A stretch of 11,346 nt of DNA, taken from assembly GCA_001986395.2 (NCBI GenBank), contig MQVO02000292.1:1-11346 (forward strand), in the 5' to 3' direction. A program made the translations under genes and the position numbers. This document shows, in pieces, positions 6,952 to 11,346 of this stretch (the stretch's first letter is position 1; each line of letters opens with the position of its first letter). The notes beneath the pieces are model-generated. The model saw only the letters and a list, made by a program, of their open reading frames with translations. It did not search any database and was not told where the DNA came from. The stretch is from Irpex lacteus (Eukaryota > Basidiomycota > Agaricomycetes > Polyporales > Irpicaceae).

Positions 6952-6998
6952 CTAGTGGTGGGACTTGAACCTTTAAGACCTTTTTGTCAACGCAACAT
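6952..6998 (-). other. tRNA-like remnant 2 (3' part)
   Basis: The minus strand has AAAGGTTCAAGTCCCACCAC, a sequence typical of T-arm loop and 3' acceptor strand, but no 5' partner for the acceptor is found. The flanking CTAGTG and TTAGTATATTA motifs also occur beside remnant 1, so the two look like duplicated copies of one tRNA 3' end. Confidence 0.3.
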
Positions 6999-7020
6999 AA
7001 ATTAAAAAGGAGGGGGAGGA

Positions 7021-7038
7021 CTAGGTTTACTTTTATTG
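7021..7038. repeat. 18-bp direct repeat (second copy 8194-8211)
   Basis: CTAGGTTTACTTTTATTG is identical at both places. The copy here lies just beyond the broken 3' end of the minus-strand nad4 piece. At 8194 it follows directly on another shared tract (8172-8196, also at 7625-7649) and precedes a third (8218-8236, also at 6314-6332). The segment at 8172-8236 is therefore built from repeats whose partners lie in three other places. Confidence 0.8.
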
Positions 7039-7076
7039 CTTCAGGGCACAAGTTAATTCTTTTCTTTTCTATTACT

Positions 7077-7345
7077 TGAGTAACTCCTCTGTAGAAAGAT
7101 ATTACTCTTGTTTGAGAACTATCATATAATACACCTCCTGCACAAATAAATAGTCCAGGTGAAACTAGTCCTTTAGCTAATCCTAAGTTAATAGCACCTT
7201 CCCCCAAAAAAACTAGTTAGAATTATTTCTAATTCCTAGTTTTTTGGGTTAGCTTGTATACTGTTACTAAAAACAGCTAAAAGATAAACTGCAGCTTGAG
7301 AAACTGAACTAAACAAAAAACTAATAATTTCTATTATTTTTGTAG
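7077..7345 (-). pseudogene. nad4: nad4 fragment split by a hairpin element
   Basis: Reading the minus strand from 7345, the bases encode FSSVSQAAVYLLAVFSNSIQ, then a 47-base hairpin element (7202-7248), then in another frame EGAINLGLAKGLVSPGLF and ICAGGVLYDSSQTRVISFYR. Joined across the element this is the conserved NAD4 core, where SNTIQGIEGAxxLxLxHGxVSPGLF is typical. The element therefore sits within about one codon between Gln-Ala and Glu-Gly. Homology ends at VTQ near 7077, and spacer-like sequence continues the frame. The copy is clearly different from the plus-strand nad4 piece at 3343, which covers the same residues. Arg is AGA and Leu mixed TTA/CTA. A gene interrupted this way could work only if the element were removed from RNA or bypassed. 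Confidence 0.8.
7202..7248. mobile_element. hairpin element inserted in nad4
   Basis: A full copy with arms CCCCAAAAAAACTAG and CTAGTTTTTTGGG, same orientation and inner sequence as 167-212. Both sides are nad4 coding sequence (on the minus strand), so both insertion boundaries can be seen. No long target duplication is visible; at most a base or two. This is the clearest evidence in the window that the element moves or is copied as a unit. Confidence 0.85.
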
Positions 7346-7760
7346 AAATAATTATAACCTTTAATTAATCTCAACCTGAGGATGAGATTTGCAGGGTGAT
7401 AAAAGGCCATTCTGCAGGTTAAAGTACAAATTTCATTATAAACAAAGATGAATAGTAAATGAGGAGTAGGGTTATTTAAGGAGACCTGCACTAAGTTGTA
7501 TCGGCATTAATTTAATTAAATATAAAAAGTTACAAAAACATTCTTCAATAAAAATATAATTAACCTACAAAATAAACAGGTGGTGGTTACTCCTATAATT
7601 GCTTACGATAATTGCGATCTTTTAAAATTAAAAATTATTTTTCTTCCTATTAAAAAAAGTATTAAAGTTAAATTCATTGTTTGATTACTATAAAGTAAAT
7701 TATTTTAAAAAGTAGTCAAAAGTGATTATCCACTACTATCCTGTTAGATAATCTCCTGCC
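7346..7760. other. spacer without recognisable genes
   Basis: I see no gene. A short pairing, CTGCAGGTT with AGACCTGCA, spans 7431-7492. The tract AAATTAAAAATTATTTTTCT at 7625-7649 is repeated at 8172-8196. Short frames such as SQPEDEICRVIKGHSAG (about 7372-7425) look non-random but are too short to name. Confidence 0.5.
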
Positions 7761-7802
7761 TGATGCCGCCTTCGGAGGCCTCGCATCCGACGGTGGCTAT
7801 CA
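7761..7802. other. strong GC-rich hairpin
   Basis: TGATGCCGCC pairs with GGTGGCTATCA (one bulged T, one G-T pair), and inside it TCGGA pairs with TCCGA, leaving the nine-base loop GGCCTCGCA. The whole forms a stem of about 15 base pairs with one single-base T/C mismatch. Against the extreme AT content around it this is a clear outlier. It could be a GC-cluster type mobile element, a structured RNA part or a processing signal. An alternative local fold (GCCTTCGGAGGC) also exists. No second copy is seen in the window. Confidence 0.75.
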
Positions 7803-8310
7803 TCTCCTTAAAAATAAGCCTCCCTCTGAATAAGTGTGTACCCCCTTACTATTAATATTGCTATAACCATAATAACCCGATAATTATAAATATTGTATAA
7901 CTAATTAGGTTAAAATTATAAACTATTGTTCTCCCCTTTTTTTTTATAAATAAAAAAGGATTCAAGTAAAAACTTTTCCACCCTATTGATTTAATAACAA
8001 TAAACACTATTGAATATAACTACCTAATTTTTAATAAACTAAGCTGTTTAGGGTTATTTACAACTGCGCCTAATATAATCTTGAATAAAAACAACCTACA
8101 GCTAAAAATTAAACACTGTTGTTCATAACACCTATAAACTATTATTATATTTATGATAATTTTATTTAGTTAAATTAAAAATTATTTTTCTTCCTAGGTT
8201 TACTTTTATTGTAAAAATTTTTCTTTTTATAATTCTCTATAATATTATACATATAAACTTAATCCAATAGAGAAGGAATAATCTCTAAATAAATTTAAAG
8301 ATTCTCCCTC
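7803..8310. other. AT-rich spacer built partly from shared tracts
   Basis: I see no gene. The end of this stretch (8172-8236) chains three repeats whose other copies are at 7625-7649, 7021-7038 and 6314-6332. The run TTCTCCCCTTTTTTTTT near 7930 and the rest show no coding or tRNA signal I can support. Confidence 0.5.
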
Positions 8311-8354
8311 CCCTATTCTTTTATTTATATTTTTTATTTTTTGTTTTTAAATTT
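8311..8354. repeat. direct repeat flanking the atp8-tRNA block, left copy
   Basis: CCCTATTCTTTTATTTATAT followed by a T-rich run and TTTGTTTTTAAATTTA matches 8852-8894 with small length differences in the T-run. The right copy starts inside the last bases of tRNA-Phe. The two copies bracket the atp8, tRNA-Ile and tRNA-Phe block. Confidence 0.8.
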
Positions 8355-8423
8355 ATGTTTAAGAAAATAAAATTTATACTCTCTTATATAATTAAATACT
8401 TTTTTTATTTAGATATATAAAAA

Positions 8424-8471
8424 TAATTAAATAATAAGTAACTAAAATAATAATTAAATAATTAAATATTT
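8424..8471. repeat. 48-bp inverted repeat, left arm (right arm 8898-8945)
   Basis: The 48 bases containing AATAATAAGTAACTAAAATA are the exact reverse complement of 8898-8945. The arms enclose atp8, tRNA-Ile and tRNA-Phe with about 426 bases between. They lie directly inside (left) and directly beyond (right) the flanking direct repeat. Such arms allow flip-flop inversion of the block. The right arm is also where the possible nad2 3' end starts. Confidence 0.85.
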
Positions 8472-8538
8472 ATAAAATTTTAAAGTTCTATAAATCTATT
8501 CCTTATATTAAGGGATAAATAACTTTTAATTAAATTAA

Positions 8539-8697
8539 ATTTATAATAAATTTGGGGGATTAATACCATTTTTCTTTTTAAATCAATTATTTTACGGTTA
8601 TATAATCTTATTCGCCTTATTAGTATTAGTTTCATGAGTAATTTTACCATATCTTTTACAGTTACAAATCGTGAGATTATTAATAACTAAATTATAA
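8539..8697 (+). CDS. atp8: ATP synthase subunit 8, start codon missing or ATT
   Basis: From 8560 the frame encodes LIPFFFLNQLFYGYIILF, a hydrophobic helix with VSWVILPYLLQLQIVRLL, and ends in ITKL and TAA (8695-8697). This is ATP synthase subunit 8 (normally MPQLIPFYFxNQ at the start, about 48 residues), a small membrane stator subunit of the F0 part. The initiator Met-Pro-Gln is missing: before LIP stand the codons ATT TAT AAT AAA TTT GGG GGA, preceded by a stop. Translation could begin at the ATT at 8539, or the N-terminus was lost at a junction near 8559. TGA is read as Trp in the helix (VSW), supporting code 4. Leu is nearly all TTA and Arg is AGA. tRNA-Ile starts eight bases after the stop. 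Confidence 0.8.
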
Positions 8698-8704
8698 TAT
8701 AAAT

Positions 8705-8777
8705 AAGTCTATTATTTAATGGTTTAAAATATCTCCTTGATAAGGAGGCAATAGATGTTCGATCCATCTTAGACTTA
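8705..8777 (+). tRNA. trnI: tRNA-Ile (GAU)
   Basis: A complete cloverleaf of 73 bases: acceptor AAGTCTA with TAGACTT, D-stem ATTT/AAAT, anticodon stem TCTCC/GGAGG around the loop TTGATAA (anticodon GAT), T-stem AGATG/CATCT around TTCGATC, and discriminator A. All stems pair. It lies eight bases after atp8 and two before tRNA-Phe, suggesting one transcript. A second, clearly different tRNA with the same anticodon is at 10894-10964. Confidence 0.93.
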
Positions 8778-8779
8778 AA

Positions 8780-8853
8780 GTTCCCATAGCTTAATTTGGT
8801 TAGAGCAATAAATTGAAGCTTTATTGATAAAAGTTCAAGTCTTTTTGGGGACC
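8780..8853 (+). tRNA. trnF: tRNA-Phe (GAA), 3' end altered by a repeat
   Basis: A cloverleaf of 74 bases: acceptor GTTCCCA with TGGGGAC (one T-G wobble), D-stem GCTT/GAGC, anticodon stem ATAAA/TTTAT around TTGAAGC (anticodon GAA), T-stem AAAAG/CTTTT around TTCAAGT. The discriminator is C, whereas tRNA-Phe normally has A. The last base of the acceptor and the C belong to the repeat CCCTATTCTTTTATTTATAT that also occurs at 8311, so the natural 3' end appears to have been replaced at a junction. Function is uncertain. Confidence 0.88.
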
Positions 8854-8894
8854 CTATTCTTTTATTTATATTTTTTTTTTTTGTTTTTAAATTT
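8852..8894. repeat. direct repeat flanking the atp8-tRNA block, right copy
   Basis: Matches 8311-8354 apart from the T-run. It begins within the acceptor stem of tRNA-Phe and leads directly into the right arm of the inverted repeat. Confidence 0.8.
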
Positions 8895-8897
8895 AAA

Positions 8898-8945
8898 AAA
8901 TATTTAATTATTTAATTATTATTTTAGTTACTTATTATTTAATTA
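8898..8945. repeat. 48-bp inverted repeat, right arm
   Basis: Exact reverse complement of 8424-8471. In the left region the same sequence follows about 70 bases after the direct repeat; here it follows after three bases. The spacing difference shows that the two repeats were not simply inverted or duplicated together. Confidence 0.85.
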
Positions 8946-9064
8946 AATCTATTTATATTAATAAGAGTATTTCTTATATTTTATCTTTTAATATTATTTT
9001 ATTAATATCTTTTTATTTTTATTTACCTTATTTATTAGAAGGTTTATATCTTTTATTATTATAA
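8942..9064 (+). pseudogene. nad2: possible 3' end of nad2 overlapping nad3
   Basis: A frame open through 8942 encodes a hydrophobic C-terminus ([20 protein letters not shown], then [12 protein letters not shown]) and stops at the TAA at 9062-9064, which overlaps the nad3 ATG by one base (TAATG). In many fungi nad2 ends exactly this way over nad3. The sequence itself is too weakly conserved to prove nad2, so the call rests on the overlap and the membrane-helix character. The rest of the gene is missing, cut at the inverted-repeat arm (8898-8945). Its codons are TTA-type, different from the nad2 N-terminal piece on the other strand at 6352. Confidence 0.4.
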
Positions 9065-9456
9065 TGTTTCATATTTATCTTTATTTAAGTCCTATTGTTG
9101 CTATTTTATTAATATTAATTAATTATTTTATATCTTTAGATAATTCTTATATTGAAAAGAAAAGTCCTTTTGAATGTGGTTTTACTTCTTATGAACAATC
9201 TAGATCTTCTTTTAATGTTTCTTTCATTTTAGTTGCTATCTTATTTTTACCTTTTGATTTAGAAATCTCTTCTCTTTTACCTTATGTTATCTCCGCTTAT
9301 AATAATAATCTTTACGGTTTATTTATCTTATTATTCTTTTTATTTATTTTAATACCCTTTAATAATCCAGCCGATATCTTTTTATTGCTGGAGGAGGTGA
9401 CCCTGTACTATACCAACACCTATTCTTCCAAACAATTCTATATGTTATTCCTCTAG
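9064..9456 (+). CDS. nad3: NADH dehydrogenase subunit 3 with foreign C-terminus
   Basis: From ATG 9064 the frame encodes a first helix ([17 protein letters not shown]), the conserved loop [19 protein letters not shown] and the helix [19 protein letters not shown] (with the Asp-Leu-Glu needed in complex I). A third helix follows, [14 protein letters not shown]. About 97 residues match NAD3. Then the normal ending (about IGFIYEFGSGAL) is replaced by about 33 foreign residues, because a cox1 exon read in another frame follows from 9387. The total of 130 codons is close to normal NAD3 length, so the frame could be mistaken for intact. Leu is nearly all TTA with three CTT and no CTA; Arg is AGA. 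It lies after the possible nad2 end with a TAATG overlap. NAD3 works in the complex I membrane arm; loss of the last part makes function doubtful. Confidence 0.85.
   Translation: MFHIYLYLSPIVAILLILINYFISLDNSYIEKKSPFECGFTSYEQSRSSFNVSFILVAILFLPFDLEISSLLPYVISAYNNNLYGLFILLFFLFILIPFNNPADIFLLLEEVTLYYTNTYSSKQFYMLFL
9387..9431 (+). pseudogene. cox1: short cox1 exon piece
   Basis: GCT at 9387 begins [13 protein letters not shown], the invariant cytochrome c oxidase subunit 1 motif before FWFFGHPEVY. Just before it the normal F-D-P is missing, so the left break lies at 9386. After LF the sequence goes into an intron-type endonuclease frame, in phase with the exon. The QHLFW site is a common group I intron insertion site in fungal cox1. 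The piece overlaps the nad3 frame in a different phase. Codons are CTA/GGA-type, unlike the nad3 sequence it is joined to. Confidence 0.85.
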
Positions 9457-9710
9457 TTATTATGCCTTCGGGTTTCCGGTTTAACGCATTTTATTCACTC
9501 TATGCAAAGCGATTTCCTAACGCAGTAGCTCCAAGTCAATCATTTCTTGAATGGCTGATTGGGTTTGCTGTAGGCGATGGTAGCTTTGTAGTTAACAGCC
9601 GAGGAACTGCTGTATTCGTGATTACACAACTTACTGAAGATATTCAGGTACTTCTGAACATTATTTTTGTTTACAGGGGAGAAATAAAAGTTAATATATT
9701 AATAAATTAA
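9432..9710 (+). pseudogene. N-terminal part of a cox1-intron LAGLIDADG endonuclease
   Basis: In frame with the cox1 exon piece the sequence continues through IMPSGFRFNAFYSLYAKRFP and SFLEWLIGFAVGDGSFVVNS, then GTAVFVITQLTEDIQVL. WLIGFAVGDGSF is the first LAGLIDADG motif, and the rest is typical of cox1 intron endonucleases translated as an extension of the upstream exon. Homology stops near 9668 (VLLNIIF); the frame runs on through spacer to TAA at 9708-9710. The second motif is missing, so it cannot be an active endonuclease. Exon and intron start are contiguous, as in the piece at 1651-2009, but from a different intron site. Confidence 0.82.
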
Positions 9711-9890
9711 GAATAAATATAATAAACTGTTTGAACTATACTAATATTTCTAATATGTAAGATTAAAAATATAAATATAATTAATTACTATTTATACAAT
9801 TAAAGAATATATAATTTGAACTCTTAGTTAAGGAGCGTAGCGAGTGAGTGGAACGAGGGATACTATAGATTAAAATAAACAAAAATCTTC
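9711..9890. other. spacer with a GC island
   Basis: AT-rich spacer without a gene, interrupted by a GC-rich island at about 9832-9860 (GGAGCGTAGCGAGTGAGTGG and GAACGAGGGA). The island contains the near-palindrome GCGTAGCG. On the minus strand the polymerase frame runs through it without homology to the family, so the island probably lies at the join. Its origin is unknown. Confidence 0.45.
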
Positions 9891-10170
9891 TTTTCTTAAA
9901 CTCTTTAGCATTAACCACAATACAACTTGTAGTATTATTACTTCTACCGAACCCTCCGTATAAACAATTTAATAATAATTTAGCAATCCATCTTTTTGCC
10001 CCTTTTGACTCAGCTTTAACTTTATATAAAGTATTTACATAATCAGAGAAAATATCAACTTTCTCACAGGAGTAGCCTCCTTTAATAATAAATTGATATT
10101 CAGGAATTAAATTTTTAGCCATTTTCAACTCTTCAGAGAAATAAATAGCAGTCCATTTACCTACCTCCTT
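9781..10170 (-). pseudogene. dpo: plasmid-type family B DNA polymerase fragment
   Basis: The minus-strand frame is open from a Lys codon at 10168-10170. Within it stand W-T-A-I-YFSEELKMAKNL, GGYSCEKVDIFSDYVN, and then AKRWIAKLLLNCLYGGFGRS. The last is motif B of family B polymerases (K-x-x-x-N-x-x-Y-G), and the preceding YFSEELK segment is typical of protein-primed polymerases of linear mitochondrial plasmids. An internal ATG (10128) exists but lies inside the homologous part, so it is not a true start. Exonuclease motifs, motif A (DxxSLYP) and motif C (DTDS) are missing; homology ends near 9890. The enzyme would copy an invertron plasmid with a terminal protein as primer. Only about 90 of roughly 800-1000 residues are present, so it is a dead integrated remnant. 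Leu is TTA, Arg AGA. Confidence 0.8.
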
Positions 10171-10178
10171 TTATTTAA

Positions 10179-10469
10179 ATAAAAATAAAAATAAGGAAAG
10201 TAGCTACTTGTTCCATTAAAAAAAATAATGGTTCAATCGAAGCATTAGATAATGGAACTCCCTCTTCTATCCTTTTTTTTATTAAAAAAAAAGGGGAAGA
10301 AGATTTTAGTTGGTTTGTAGATGAGGATGGTAAGATGATAGACTATAATAAAAAGATTAATGTTTTTGAAGCTGTACAATTATTGCACCACTTTCTAAAC
10401 AAAAAGTATGGTATATCTAAGGAAACGGTTAAAGAAATAAAATTTATATCTAATATTTTTTTATTCTAA
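10179..10469 (+). pseudogene. unidentified frame opposite the polymerase remnant
   Basis: The plus-strand frame is open for 97 codons without a convincing ATG near its start. The product is NNGSIEALDNGTPSSILFFI, then a basic Lys run, EEDFSWFVDEDGKMIDYNKK and VFEAVQLLHHFLNKKYGIS with a KETVKEIKF end, stopping at TAA (10467-10469). The ordered hydrophilic sequence indicates real coding origin. I do not recognise it. It starts about nine bases from the end of the polymerase piece, and the two diverge. A second gene or another part of an invertron plasmid is plausible, but this is inferred from position only. Codons are AT-type. Confidence 0.45.
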
Positions 10470-10701
10470 CAGCTGTGTAATTGTAAGACTCTATTAAAAT
10501 TTTATTTACTTTATATTTTTATACTTTACTTTGTTGAAGACTATTAAAATTATAACCTCTCTACTTAAACATTTTTTATTTTTTTTATTTCTTTATTTTT
10601 ATTTATTGAATATAATAATCTAATTATAATATTTTATTTTAAGTTTTAATTTTAATATTATAAATTTAATTTATTTAATAAAAGGAATGATGTGAATATA
10701 A
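10470..10701. other. AT-rich spacer
   Basis: Nothing recognisable; almost pure A and T with stops in every frame. The next open frame starts at 10702. Confidence 0.5.
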
Positions 10702-10908
10702 TTGGCACTCATATATCTAGATGTTATGTTCCGAACTCCTGAAGAACCACGGTTAAGTGTGGTGGGATCAGTAGGAACAGTAAGTAATATGACAAGGAGG
10801 TGTGGCGACCTGACGTTTAAGTACATACCAATTTTATTTTTGGGTTTATTAACCCCCTATGAACCTTTTAATAAAGCTAAATATAAATTAATTAAGCCTA
10901 TGATTTAA
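10702..10908 (+). CDS. unidentified small open reading frame running into a tRNA
   Basis: A frame of 68 codons begins with TTG at 10702 and ends in TAA inside the tRNA at 10894. Its first 45 codons are GC-richer than the surroundings (for example TPEEPRLSVVGSVGTVSN, with CGA, CGG and ACG codons), resembling the CTN/CGA dialect of nad5 and the endonucleases. The minus strand of the same bases is also open and reads SPHLLVILLTVPTDPTTLNR, so even the strand is uncertain. I do not recognise either. After about 10830 the composition drops to AT-type spacer, containing the small hairpin GGGTTTATTAACCC. Probably a short foreign piece and not a gene. Confidence 0.25.
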   Translation: MALIYLDVMFRTPEEPRLSVVGSVGTVSNMTRRCGDLTFKYIPILFLGLLTPYEPFNKAKYKLIKPMI

Positions 10909-10964
10909 AGGTAGAATAATTTCTTGATAAGGAATCTGTAGAAGTTCGAATCTTCTTGGGCTTA
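10894..10964 (+). tRNA. trnI: second tRNA-Ile (GAU)
   Basis: A cloverleaf of 71 bases: acceptor AAGCCTA with TGGGCTT (one T-G pair), D-stem ATTT/GAAT, anticodon stem ATTTC/GGAAT around TTGATAA (anticodon GAT), T-stem AGAAG/CTTCT around TTCGAAT, discriminator A. All stems pair. The anticodon loop is the same as in the tRNA at 8705-8777, but the stems differ widely, so it is not a recent duplicate. Two such tRNAs in one mitochondrial genome are unusual. Its transcription unit is unclear. Confidence 0.9.
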
Positions 10965-11000
10965 TTGTCTTTTTTTTTTTAATTATTCTTTTGTTTAATC

Positions 11001-11086
11001 CCAACCCAAAAAAACTAATTATTTCATCCGCAATTATTAAAATTTAATTTAATTAAATTTTAATTAGAGCCTAGTTTTTTTGTTGG
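11001..11086. repeat. composite hairpin element with nested palindrome
   Basis: The outer arms CCAACCCAAAAAAACTA and TAGTTTTTTTGTTGG are hairpin-element arms (with an extra CCAA/TTGG pair). Instead of the usual inner stem they enclose an expanded copy of the AT-only palindrome (11036-11064, with an extra TTTAA). The lead-in GAGCC before the right arm equals that at 3905. One repeat family thus sits inside another. Confidence 0.8.
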
Positions 11087-11164
11087 TTTATTAAAAAAAA
11101 AAGGAGGGTAAAGGTAATAATGATTGTTACAGTGATAAAAATTAAATATATAATATATTGTTAG

Positions 11165-11322
11165 ACCACTGTCTTTCCCCACTCCTCACCTACTTTTGTC
11201 TTTTTCTTATGCCTTTTTATTTTCTTTATTTCTTTTTTTTTTAATTATTAAAAAGAAAAAGACAAAAAGGGAAAAAAGAAATAAAATAAAAAGGGGTGGT
11301 TGAGGATAAAGGGCAGATGGTA
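11165..11322. repeat. large interleaved inverted repeat
   Basis: Three blocks on the left, CCTCACC (11184-11190), TTTTGTCTTTTTCT (11194-11207) and CCTTTTTATTTT...ATTTCTTTTTT (11212-11237), have complementary partners on the right. Those are AGAAAAAGACAAAA (11254-11267), the AAAAAAGAAATAAAATAAAAA block (11272-11294) and GGTTGAGG (about 11299-11306). Left order is C-A-B and right order A'-B'-C', so A and B cannot both pair in one simple hairpin. Further matches (CTTT/AAAG, CCA/TGG) extend outward. No gene is present. It could be the remnant of a plasmid or chromosome end, or a switchable fold. Confidence 0.7.
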
Positions 11323-11346
11323 GATTTTTTTACAAATAAGTAAAAC

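Noticed and set aside
7761..7802. Rho-independent terminator
   Set aside because: The hairpin is strong but is not followed by a T-run, and mitochondria do not use this mechanism.
8424..8471. Yeast-type mitochondrial promoter (ATATAAGTA)
   Set aside because: AATAATAAGTAACT is close but does not match, and the organism is not shown to use that promoter type.

Overview
The window looks like AT-rich mitochondrial DNA of a fungus. Every recognisable gene is a mitochondrial one (nad2, nad3, nad4, nad4L, nad5, cox1, atp8, probably rps3, tRNA-Ile, tRNA-Phe). There are LAGLIDADG homing-endonuclease pieces of the kind carried by fungal group I introns and a piece of the family B DNA polymerase of linear mitochondrial (invertron) plasmids. 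TGA has to be read as Trp in atp8 and in one plasmid-like frame, as in genetic code 4. I cannot place the species from sequence alone.

This is not a normal gene array. It is a mosaic of gene pieces on both strands, separated by AT-rich spacer and short repeats. From left to right: a repeat-rich spacer (1-1650) with one unidentified small frame; a cox1 exon plus the start of an intron endonuclease (minus, 1651-2009); an N-terminal nad4 piece (plus, 2071-2368); the C-terminal half of another endonuclease (minus, 2400-2681); a spacer with repeats; a middle nad4 piece with a TAG stop (plus, 3343-3511); two unidentified frames (3607-4263); the intact 3' part of nad5 (plus, 4493-5413), which is the best-preserved gene; an unidentified frame; pieces of nad4L (minus), a Gly/Asn-rich protein (minus), rps3 (plus) and nad2 (minus); tRNA-like debris; a nad4 piece split by a hairpin element (minus, 7077-7345); a spacer with a strong GC-rich hairpin (7761-7802); atp8, tRNA-Ile and tRNA-Phe (8539-8853) between two arms of an inverted repeat; a possible nad2 3' end overlapping nad3; nad3 running into a cox1 exon and intron endonuclease (9064-9710); a plasmid-type DNA polymerase piece (minus, 9781-10170) and an opposing unidentified frame; and a second tRNA-Ile (10894-10964), followed by complex inverted repeats to the end.

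Four signals tie the window together. (1) A short hairpin repeat, with arms close to CCCAAAAAACTAG and CTAGTTTTTTGGG, occurs about nine times, whole or halved. One copy sits inside nad4, and others lie exactly at the broken ends of nad2 and of an endonuclease. (2) Another repeat, a modular tract with the core AAAAAAGTATTGATTG, occurs four times in different partial forms at junctions. (3) The coding pieces fall into two codon dialects. nad5, cox1, nad4L and the minus-strand nad2 use CTN for Leu and CGA for Arg; nad5 has no TTA codon at all. nad3, atp8 and the polymerase piece use TTA and AGA. (4) nad4 is present as two different versions that cover the same region of the protein.

My reading (inference) is that hairpin elements, short repeats and linear-plasmid integration have drawn mitochondrial segments of different histories into one recombination-prone region. 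Most pieces are probably not expressed as functional genes. The tRNAs and perhaps the nad5 3' part are the likeliest working elements. If intact nad, cox1 and atp8 genes are missing elsewhere in this genome, genes assembled from dispersed pieces become a serious alternative.
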